From NCBI GenBank assembly GCA_947305245.1, contig CAMZDG010000016.1:1-64000 (forward strand): a stretch of DNA of 64,000 nt, written 5' to 3'. Below, one piece after another: positions 43,721 to 51,800 of the stretch. The notes beneath the pieces were generated by a model. It worked only from the letters and a program-made list of their open reading frames with translations. It did no database searches and was not told the origin of the DNA. Position numbers and translations under genes: made by a program. Numbering within the stretch: position 1 is the stretch's first letter; every line of letters begins with the position of its first letter. The stretch is from an uncultured Lachnospiraceae bacterium (lineage in GTDB: Bacteria; Bacillota; Clostridia; Lachnospirales; Lachnospiraceae).

Positions 43721-45289
43721 TTACCTGTCCTTTGTCGTAAATGAAATTCTGGGATCTACGATTGACATCAGTATGTCGCCTAGTATTAGGGACGTAACGG
43801 TTAACGTTGCATAGAATAGCGTTACGCCTACGATAACTCCATTATCATACTTAGTGATGGCAATGGTGAGCAAGTTACCGGCACCGGGCACCACGTACAC
43901 GCGCTCCGTCACGATGGCTCCCACCATAGCACCCAAAACCGCACCGGGAATGCCGTGGATAATGGGGATCGACGCGTTTTTCATGATGTGCTTCCGGAAG
44001 ATTTCTTTTTCCGAAAGACCGCCGGATCTTGCAAACTTCACGTAGTCTGAGTTCATCTGATCGATCATGTATCTTCTCATCCATCTCATTAATCCTCCGA
44101 TGGCGGGAAGGGAAAGCGAAATGATCGGCAGGAAATACATCAGGCGGTTTGTGGATTCCATGTCAAAGGTGGTAGGCAATCCCAACTTTCCGCCGATGGC
44201 CTTGATCATGAAAATGTAAGCCAGGCTGGGTACGGCAATGACAAACACGATATAGAAGGTACCGATCTTATCAGCCAGCTTGTCCTTCTTTCTGGCCATC
44301 AATACGCCGATGGGCAAGCCAACCAGATATGCCAAAATCACTTCGATAATACCGATCACAAAGGAATAACCGATCTTAGAAAGACCATTTTTCTTGGTGA
44401 TCACATTGGTATAGTCATCCGTAAAACGATCCTTGTTTACCAGGCTTGTGTCACGGGATCCTTCCAAATAAGTTGCGGTATGCAGGTCATCCGCACTCAT
44501 CTCCGTATATCCGGAAGGATAGGTCACCATGGATTTTACGTAAGATCCCTGCGGAGCGTTCATGGTCGTAAATACGTCAACGCCCTGATTTACGGTATAG
44601 GAGGTACCCAAATTCAGCGAAGCAAAATGCTGATGAACGTACGGGAAACGATCATCCACGTACAGAAGATACTTATGGAACGTGCCGTTGCCAAGAATGG
44701 CAGGCGACAATTTATACCCGCCGTAAGCGGGATCATGCCAAGTGAAGGTCAGTTTCCTTTCCCCACTAATATTTTCTACTTTATGAATGTTGTCAAAGGT
44801 GAGGAGCCCCGTGAAATACTTCCAGACTCTCTCTCTCAGTGGAATGTCGCGACAGGCAAACAGCTGCTGCTGACCGCCGGTTGCCACCTTTTTGCCCGAT
44901 AATTTTGCATCAAGACGCACAATGGTGTAGCCCTTGGAACCATAGTATTCCTTAAACTTCGCCACGTACTCTTTCGTGATCTCCGAATCCTTGTCTTCCT
45001 TGCGTCCGATCGAGGCTGCGGCCGCCCTGGTCTCCTCGTCGATCTCTCCGGCCTTCACAAGGTCTTTCAAATAGTCGCCGTAAGGCACGTAATCTACATA
45101 CCCATACTGCTCCCATTTGTTGTACTTATATGCTTCCTTCTGGTTTGCCTTCTGCTTTACGTAGTTGGCGTCACCTGCAAAGACAAGCTCCCTGTCAAGC
45201 ATGGAATAGATCAGGATCATGACGATCGCCACAACCGCAACCAGAGAAAAGATGCCATATAAAATTCGCTTAAATAAATATTTAGCCAT
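43721..45289 (-). CDS. oppB: Oligopeptide ABC transporter permease OppB with large extracytoplasmic domain
   Basis: A 522-residue permease against about 310 normally. Helix 1 (about 10-28) is followed by about 275 extracytoplasmic residues before helix 2 (about 307-330). Within them, traces of the usual short loop remain (LTFDNIHKV, SLNLGTSYTVNQG), so the extra sequence interrupts the normal loop. The remainder is standard, including the EAA loop YVKFARSGGLSEKEIFRKHI and the C-terminal helices. ATG 45289 is preferred over GTG 45301; neither has a strong ribosome site, so translation may be low. It follows oppA across a hairpin. Confidence 0.92.
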   Translation of the reverse strand: MAKYLFKRILYGIFSLVAVVAIVMILIYSMLDRELVFAGDANYVKQKANQKEAYKYNKWEQYGYVDYVPYGDYLKDLVKAGEIDEETRAAAASIGRKEDKDSEITKEYVAKFKEYYGSKGYTIVRLDAKLSGKKVATGGQQQLFACRDIPLRERVWKYFTGLLTFDNIHKVENISGERKLTFTWHDPAYGGYKLSPAILGNGTFHKYLLYVDDRFPYVHQHFASLNLGTSYTVNQGVDVFTTMNAPQGSYVKSMVTYPSGYTEMSADDLHTATYLEGSRDTSLVNKDRFTDDYTNVITKKNGLSKIGYSFVIGIIEVILAYLVGLPIGVLMARKKDKLADKIGTFYIVFVIAVPSLAYIFMIKAIGGKLGLPTTFDMESTNRLMYFLPIISLSLPAIGGLMRWMRRYMIDQMNSDYVKFARSGGLSEKEIFRKHIMKNASIPIIHGIPGAVLGAMVGAIVTERVYVVPGAGNLLTIAITKYDNGVIVGVTLFYATLTVTSLILGDILMSIVDPRISFTTKDR

Positions 45290-45318
45290 AATATTATACA
45301 CTCATTGACACGACTATA

Positions 45319-45345
45319 GGAGAATGGCGCAAAACGCCATTCTCC
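45319..45345 (-). promoter_or_regulatory. Intercistronic hairpin between oppA and oppB
   Basis: GGAGAATGGCG (45319-45329) pairs perfectly with CGCCATTCTCC (45335-45345) around a 5-base loop. No U-run follows on the minus strand, so it is better seen as a 3'-end stabiliser or processing stop for oppA mRNA than as a full terminator. Confidence 0.7.
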
Positions 45346-45415
45346 TACGCTTTTATTTTTTGGTGCTGCGCACCAGGTACTATTATAACCTTATAAATCT
45401 TTCAAATGCCAAACC

Positions 45416-47623
45416 TTAGTAGATACCAAGCATCTTGGTCATGTAACCTGCATACTCATCAAGGAAGGTATCCAGATAGGTCTTGGGATCACCATAGTCA
45501 GGGCCCCAACCAGACAGGTCGCAAAGGTCAAAGTTGCTCTGGTCACCAGTGGAAGGATAGTATCCTGCATAGTACCAGTCGGTTGCTTCCTTACACTCTA
45601 CCAGGTTAACGATCACGTTCTTGTCAAGAGCTGCCTCGATGGACTGCTTGATAACGTTTGCTCTGTTGGTGTAAGTGGTGCTGCCGGAGAAGTAAGGAAG
45701 GTCAAGGTAGATGGGATTGCTTGCGCTGATCTCAACGCCCTGTGCCTTCAGCTCGTCGATTGCTGCGGAAAGCTCAGCCTTTGCGTTTGCGGTGTTGTAC
45801 CAACCGTCAAATGCATCGGAGGAACCAGTTGCCTTATCATAAGCCTTGATCTTTACGCCGTCAGCGTCAAGCTGAGCCTGAAGGATCTCACCATAGTTGG
45901 TGCCGGCCTTGAAGGTGGTTGCCTTGCCATTAATGTCAACGGTTACGTCCTGGGTCAGGAATACGAAGGTACCAGGGGTATAGCTGTTTCTCAGGGAAGT
46001 GAGCTTCAGCTCCTCGCCTACGGTCTGTGCATTATAAGCTGCTCTGTCTACGGAGAAGCAAATTGCACGACGGAAGTGAATGTTGTTCACTGCAACCTTC
46101 GTTCTGAGCTGATCATCCTCGGACTGGGTGGTAACAGCCTTGGTGTCATCGTTGAAGTTTGCATAGGTGCCACGGTTCAGGTTGATGAACAGGGAGAAGG
46201 TCGTTGCATCACATTCGCTGATGGAATGATACTTGTCAAAGTTACCATCCTGCTTTGCGATCTCCAGAGCGGAGCTGTTCAGTCCTGCGCCGTCGATCAC
46301 GCCTGCTACTGCGTCGTTGTAAGACTTCAGGGTATCGGTACCATCGTTGAACAGCCAGTTCTGAACCTTGATGTTCACGTTATCCTTGTTCCAATAGCTC
46401 TTATTCAGCTCGAACTTAATGATGTTCTTCTCGGTAGCGTTGGTTACCAGGTAAGGACCGCAGTATGCGATGTTGTCCTTGGTAGTACCATACTTATAGG
46501 TATCAGCGGCGGGATCATAATCTGCACCGAACTTACCGCCCTGAGAAGTATAGTATGCTCTGCTCATGGGAGCAAATGCGCCATAGCCAAGCATGGTCAG
46601 GAAGTAGGAAGCGGGCTCCTCCAAAGTATAGGTTACGGTATGATCGTCAACAGCCTTTACGCCAACCTTGCTAAAGTCAGTGATCTCACCCTCAATGTAT
46701 TCGCTTGCGCCAACGACAAGGCCCTGAACCAGATACCAAGGTGCATCCGGGCAGTCAAGCATGTGCTGGAAGCCTGCAACAAAGTCATCTGCAACTACGT
46801 CAGCAACCTTACGGCCCTGGGAATCAACCCATACGGTGTTGCGAAGGTGGAAGGTGTAGGTCTTTCCGTCAGCGGAAACATCCCAGCTCTCAGCCAGTGC
46901 GGGCTTCAGAACACCCTCAAGGTCATACTCTACCAGACCATCATAGGTCTGAACGATCTTCTCGGAATCAGCAGCCTGAGAAGTGGAGATTACGTCCCAG
47001 GTGATGGGGTCAGAACTGTAAGCGGTATTATAAGTATCCTTCAAGGTGTAGCCCTTGCCGGTCAGATAATCCTTTGCCCACTGCTCCCAGGTTCCGGTAC
47101 CCTTTAATTCAGTGTACTTTGCACGCATCTCCTCACGATCGCCGGAGGTGATGAACTCGGTACAAACGATGGCCTGATGCACTCTCTCATTGTCATTTCC
47201 CCAAAGAACCGGCGTTACGGACTTGGGAGCGATTCTGGAGATGGCATAGTTACCGCCTCTGGACTGGGTGGGAAGCATTACGGCAGCTTCAAGCAGCTTT
47301 GCCTCAGCCAATGCCTGGAGCGCATAGCTCTCGGAATCAGACTTTGCACTTGCTGCCTTCGCGTAGATGTCACTGAACTCGCCAAGTGCGGCATCATACA
47401 CATAAGCGGAAGCATCATCATACTCCATGTCTGCCCACGCGATGCTGGGAGTTACAACTTCCGGCTGCTGGGTGTTACCGCCATCAACGGATGATGCGTT
47501 CGAACCCTGCTCGGTGGAAGCGTTGGAACTCTCTCCCGAAGGATTGGTTGCAGTATTGGTACATGCGCAAAGACTTGCCGTCATGGCTGCCACCAATAAC
47601 ATGCTAAGAACTTTTTTCTTCAT
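45416..47623 (-). CDS. oppA: Oligopeptide ABC transporter substrate-binding lipoprotein OppA
   Basis: A 735-residue lipoprotein (family usually 520-600). The signal peptide ends in lipobox SLCAC, followed by an Asn/Ser/Gly linker. About 150 residues (about 60-215) precede the recognisable SBP_bac_5 domain, which starts near DVISTSQAADSEKIVQTYDGLVEYD and continues with LKPALAESWDVSADGKTYTFHLR, the family signature. It binds peptides for OppBCDF; specificity is unknown. ATG 47623 with GAGAGGAG is used. A consensus promoter lies about 90 bases upstream. It is first in the operon and isolated from oppB by a hairpin, which fits higher expression of the binding protein. Confidence 0.93.
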   Translation of the reverse strand: MKKKVLSMLLVAAMTASLCACTNTATNPSGESSNASTEQGSNASSVDGGNTQQPEVVTPSIAWADMEYDDASAYVYDAALGEFSDIYAKAASAKSDSESYALQALAEAKLLEAAVMLPTQSRGGNYAISRIAPKSVTPVLWGNDNERVHQAIVCTEFITSGDREEMRAKYTELKGTGTWEQWAKDYLTGKGYTLKDTYNTAYSSDPITWDVISTSQAADSEKIVQTYDGLVEYDLEGVLKPALAESWDVSADGKTYTFHLRNTVWVDSQGRKVADVVADDFVAGFQHMLDCPDAPWYLVQGLVVGASEYIEGEITDFSKVGVKAVDDHTVTYTLEEPASYFLTMLGYGAFAPMSRAYYTSQGGKFGADYDPAADTYKYGTTKDNIAYCGPYLVTNATEKNIIKFELNKSYWNKDNVNIKVQNWLFNDGTDTLKSYNDAVAGVIDGAGLNSSALEIAKQDGNFDKYHSISECDATTFSLFINLNRGTYANFNDDTKAVTTQSEDDQLRTKVAVNNIHFRRAICFSVDRAAYNAQTVGEELKLTSLRNSYTPGTFVFLTQDVTVDINGKATTFKAGTNYGEILQAQLDADGVKIKAYDKATGSSDAFDGWYNTANAKAELSAAIDELKAQGVEISASNPIYLDLPYFSGSTTYTNRANVIKQSIEAALDKNVIVNLVECKEATDWYYAGYYPSTGDQSNFDLCDLSGWGPDYGDPKTYLDTFLDEYAGYMTKMLGIY

Positions 47624-47704
47624 AACAACAACTCCTCTCAAAACTTTTGTTTATTGTTTGCAAAACAGGAACTCTCTATTTCTGTTTTTTGGAAACATAT
47701 GAAA

Positions 47705-47733
47705 TTTTACCACAAAAAACCCAAATGGTCAAG
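47705..47733 (-). promoter_or_regulatory. SigA promoter of the opp operon
   Basis: On the minus strand TTGACC (about 47733-47728), a 17-base spacer and TAAAAT (about 47710-47705). The -35 element lies inside the 3' arm of the hairpin at 47720-47760. Confidence 0.65.
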
Positions 47734-47760
47734 ATTTATCGGCATTTTCGACCATTTGGG
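47714..47760 (-). terminator. Terminator-like hairpin overlapping the opp promoter
   Basis: Perfect 11-base arms CCCAAATGGTC and GACCATTTGGG (plus strand 47720-47730 and 47750-47760) have a 19-base loop. On the minus strand the hairpin is followed by TTTTTT, so it can terminate transcripts from trmO. The T-run is within the spacer of the opp promoter. Confidence 0.7.
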
Positions 47761-47868
47761 GCTGATTTAGAGGCGATCGTTTGTGCAGTTTTCAAAACAT
47801 CCTTGATACATAATCCTTCACGGGAGCCGTCGGATTTTCAGTTTCTCATTTTTTTCATTCTTTTCGGG

Positions 47869-48582
47869 CTATTTTACCTTCTTTGATCCAAGCGGTACCA
47901 CGTCTCTCACGGTCAGGACGCCCTCTTCCACGGTGAAACGCACGTCCCATCCCGCAAAGCCCATTCCATAGACGTAATCCGGCTGCTTATGGTAAGCCGC
48001 GCGGGGATCCTGCGAAAGGACCGTAAGCAGGGCTTCCCTCTTCTCCTTAGGAAATCGCTCCAACAGTTCCTCGGGAAATACCACCTGGATCCGGTCATCC
48101 CGATGCTCCTGCCCGAAGCCTCCACGCGCCTCGGGATAGGCGTCCGCATACGGCAGATACGGCTTCACGTCATAAACGGGCGTGCCGTCCATCAGGTCTG
48201 CGCCCGCGATCAAAAGCTTTGGCGCATCCTCCCCCTCCGTCACAACCTTCAGGAGCTTTACGCAGGAAAGGCCAATGGGATTGGGCCGGAAGGGCGATCT
48301 CGTCGCGAACACGCCCCTCTTCTCCTTCCCGCCAAGTCTCGGCGGATGCACCGTGGCCGTCCAATTGTCCCTTTGCACCTCGGAGAAATCCCAAAGGAGC
48401 CAGAGGTGCGAATACTCCTCTAAGCCCATAAACGCCTCGACCTGCCGGTACTCCGGCGTAAAGACCACCTCCGCCGTCAGTTTCTCCACCAGGCCGCTCT
48501 GTCTGGGCACGCCGAACTTCGTCGCAAAATCCGTGCGGACGTGCGCTATGATCTTCAATTGTCTCCCCTGCTTACTGCTCAT
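47869..48582 (-). CDS. trmO: tRNA (N6-threonylcarbamoyladenosine37-N6)-methyltransferase TrmO
   Basis: A 237-residue protein of the TsaA/YaeB/TrmO family, which uses S-adenosylmethionine to N6-methylate t6A37 in some tRNAs, notably tRNA-Thr(GGU). Conserved blocks are IAHVRTDFATKFGVPRQSGL, YSHLWLLWDFS, GVFATRSPFRPNPIGLSCVKLL, DLMDGTPVYDVKPYLPYAD and a C-terminal D-PRAAY motif. ATG 48582 is preferred to an upstream TTG at 48603. Its divergent neighbour, 182 bases away, is tRNA-Thr(GGT), the tRNA this enzyme modifies in E. coli, which is a neat coincidence or a functional link. Confidence 0.92.
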   Translation of the reverse strand: MSSKQGRQLKIIAHVRTDFATKFGVPRQSGLVEKLTAEVVFTPEYRQVEAFMGLEEYSHLWLLWDFSEVQRDNWTATVHPPRLGGKEKRGVFATRSPFRPNPIGLSCVKLLKVVTEGEDAPKLLIAGADLMDGTPVYDVKPYLPYADAYPEARGGFGQEHRDDRIQVVFPEELLERFPKEKREALLTVLSQDPRAAYHKQPDYVYGMGFAGWDVRFTVEEGVLTVRDVVPLGSKKVK

Positions 48583-48703
48583 GCCCTGCTTTTCCTTTAC
48601 CAATGCCGCAACCGGCCGCGGCTTTTTCCATCGACACGTTTCATTCTAACACGGCCTCGCCAAAAAGTAAATTTGGGGCGCGCGAAAAAAGAAAAATTAT
48701 GTA

Positions 48704-48732
48704 TTGACAGATGCGGAAACATTTGCTAATAT
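48704..48732 (+). promoter_or_regulatory. SigA promoter of tRNA-Thr
   Basis: TTGACA (48704-48709), a 17-base spacer and TAATAT (48727-48732), 32 bases before the tRNA. Confidence 0.85.
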
Positions 48733-48764
48733 GATACACGGTGACTGCGAAAGCAGATCCAAAT

Positions 48765-48837
48765 GCTGCTGTGGCTCAGTCGGTAGAGCGTCACATTGGT
48801 AATGTGGAGGTCACCGGTTCGATTCCGGTCAGCAGCT
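48765..48837 (+). tRNA. tRNA-Thr (anticodon GGT)
   Basis: A complete cloverleaf. The acceptor GCTGCTG pairs with CAGCAGC, the D-arm is GCTC/GAGC, and the anticodon stem TCACA/TGTGG has loop TTGGTAA, giving anticodon GGT. The T-arm ACCGG-TTCGATT-CCGGT pairs perfectly. The discriminator is T and CCA is not encoded. Confidence 0.96.
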
Positions 48838-48846
48838 CTGAAAAAA

Positions 48847-48875
48847 CCCTGAACGATTCCGTTCAGGGTTTTTTT
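48847..48875. terminator. Intrinsic terminator of tRNA-Thr
   Basis: CCCTGAACG (48847-48855) pairs with CGTTCAGGG (48860-48868), followed by TTTTTTT. An A-run on the left lets it also serve the RND gene, whose stop lies inside the hairpin. Confidence 0.9.
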
Positions 48876-51800
48876 GATTCCTCTGTTTCGAAAATCACGG
48901 GTTCCACCTTCTCCTGCTTTCTCCTGCGCGCGAAAATGTCATAGACGCAAGGGATCACGACAAGCGTAAGCACGGTGCCGTAGAGCAGACCTCCGATGGT
49001 CACGATGGCCATCGGCTTTCCCATGGCAGCGCCCATGTCGTTGGAAAATACCATGGTGGACAGTGCAAGGATCGTGGTTAACGCCGTCATGAGCACGGGA
49101 CGAAGTCTTGTCTTGCCCGCGAGCACGATGGCCTCGCGCCGCTCCATGCCGCCCTCCCGCAGCTGATTGATATAATCCACGAGCACGATACCGTTGTTCA
49201 CGATGATGCCCGCGAGCATGACAAAGCCGATCATTGCCACCACGCTGATCTCACTGTGGCTAAAGTACAGGCCAAAGAACCCTCCCGTGAAGGCCAGCGG
49301 GATCGTAAACATGATGATAAAGGGCGAGAGCAGGGACTGGAACTGCGCCACCATGATCAGGTACATAAAGATCACGGCGAGGAGCAGCATCAGATAGAGC
49401 TGATTCATGGCGTCATTGATGCTCTCGTTCTCACCGGACATCACGAGCCGATAGCCCTCCGGCACCTGATAGTCCTTCAGCCGCTGATCCAAAACAGCGG
49501 AAACCTTTCCAATGTTATACCCGTCGGCAATCTTCGCGGATACCGCGATATAACGGGACTGCTCGATCCTGCTGATGGAATCGAGGGACTTTTCATCCTC
49601 AAACTCCGCGATCTGCGAAAGCTTTACCTGGATCTTCTCCTGATTCTCTCCGGTTCCGGTGATCTCGATCTCCTTAAGAAGCTCTCTCGTCAGGGCCTCG
49701 TCACTGTCATTCGCCACGTAAACGCTGTAATCCTGGTCATCCCCGGAAAGCACGGTGGAAGCATTGGCCGAAGCCACCTTCTCCATCACCTGCGCGAACA
49801 CCTGCGCAACCGTTAAGCCATATTTCACGGCCTCTTCCTTCTTTACGTGAATGCGAAGCTCCGTTCCGGACTCCGCAAGGCCGTCGTTTACTTCCGTGGT
49901 TCCTTCCGTCTCTTCCACGATCGTGGCTACTTCCTTCGCGATCCGTCGCAGCACGTCAAGGTCACGGCCCCTCACCTGAATGGTGATGCCGCTTCCGCCA
50001 AGCGCCGACATATCCATGCTCGAGGTCTCCACGGTCACCTTCGCGGGAAGATCCTCCGTCATCTGCAGGATCTGCGCGGAAAGCTCCGCATTCGAGCTCT
50101 GCTTATCTTCCCTCGTCACCACGTAGATCGTCGAGGCATTCTCTGCCCCGCCGCCTCCAAGCATGCCAAGGATCGAGCTCCCGGACGAGGTCATTGCGCC
50201 CGCGTCCGTCACGTCCTCCATGGCGAGAAGCATCTCGACCACCTCATCCGTCAGCGCCGCCGTATCCGCAAGGGTGGCAGACTGATCCAGCTCAAGGTTC
50301 ACCGTCATCTGCGTGGAATCCATCTCCGGCATGAAGGCCGTTCCGTTGGAATATGCCGCATAAGCGCTCACGCCAAGGAGCGCAAGCACGATCAGAAATA
50401 CCAAAGGCTTTACCTTCAGCGCTCCGAAGAGCACCTTCCCATAGCCGTTGATCACTGCTTCAAAGAACTTCGTCTCCTTCTTCAGGCTCTTGCCCGTCAG
50501 GAGCTTCGATGCCATCGCGGGCACGACCGTGAGCGCCACCAAAAGACTTGCGCCCAGGGAGAACGCGATGGTCAGACCCATGTCGACAAAGAGCTGTCTC
50601 GTAATGCCCTCCGTGAACACGATGGGCAGGAATACGCAGACCGTCGTCAGCGTGGATGCCATGATGGCGCCCGCCACTTCCTTCGATCCCTCGATGGCCG
50701 CATCCTTCAGTGAGGCTCCCTCACCTCGCATTCGGTAGATGTTCTCGATGACCACGATGGAGTTATCCACCAACATTCCAATGCCAAGCGCCAATCCGGA
50801 CAGAGAGATCACGTTCAGCGTCACGCCCGAAAAATACATGCAGACAATGGCCGTCACCAAACTGATGGGAATGGAAAAGGCCACGATCATAGTAGGACGA
50901 AGATCTCTTAAGAAGAGGAGCAGGATCAAAATGGCAAGTCCTGCGCCAAAGAGAATGTTCTTCACGATGGAATCCATGACCATGTCAATGTAGATGCCCT
51001 GGTCCATCAGCGTGATGACGTGGAGGGTCGGATCCTCCTTCATCAGCTTGTCAAATCTGTCCTTCAATTTATCAGACACGTCGCCAGTAGAATACCCCGT
51101 CTGCTTCTGCAAAGAGAGCATCACGCCCGCGCTGCCGTTCACGTTCGCATAAATACTGTCAGAATTGTCCGAATAGAAGACGTCCGCCACGTCGCCGAGA
51201 GTGATGGCGTCAATGCCATCCATGTGCAGGTCGATCAGAGGCATTGCCTGCAGCTCCTCCGCGGAGCGGGGCTTATCTCCCACGCGGATCAGATAAGACA
51301 CTCCTTCCTCCGTCACGTACCCGGCCGGCATGGAAAAGTTCTGTGCCACAAGAAGTCCCTCGATGGTCGCCACCGTCAGGATATTCTTCATGTTGGCCTG
51401 CTCATAAGCGCTCTCGCGGGCTTCCTCCAGTTGTTTCTCGCCCTGCAGGATCTGCTCGAGGGCCTGTTCCAACTGCTCCTGTCCGCTCCGAAGCTGCTCC
51501 TCGGCCTGCTCCAGCTGCGTCTTTCCGAGTTCCATCTTATACTCACCGATCGTGAGTCCTGCGGAAGCATTGGCGAATTCAATGGCTGCCTGCAATTCGC
51601 CTTTTTCCACGGCCTCCAGGCCCTGGTTCACCGTCGCAAGGTTTGCGTCGATCGTTCCCATGGTGGAATTGATCGTATTTTGCAGGGTCTGAATGGTATT
51701 TTTCAAAACCTGGTGGAGCGTCAGCGGATCGGTCTCCGGATCCGTCTCCTCCAGTGCTGCCAAAGCCTGCTTCAGGGCAGGGATCTGCTCCGATGCGTCC

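Noticed and set aside
46076..47107. Plus-strand open frame of 343 codons
   Set aside because: Antisense to oppA; no start signal and no domain.
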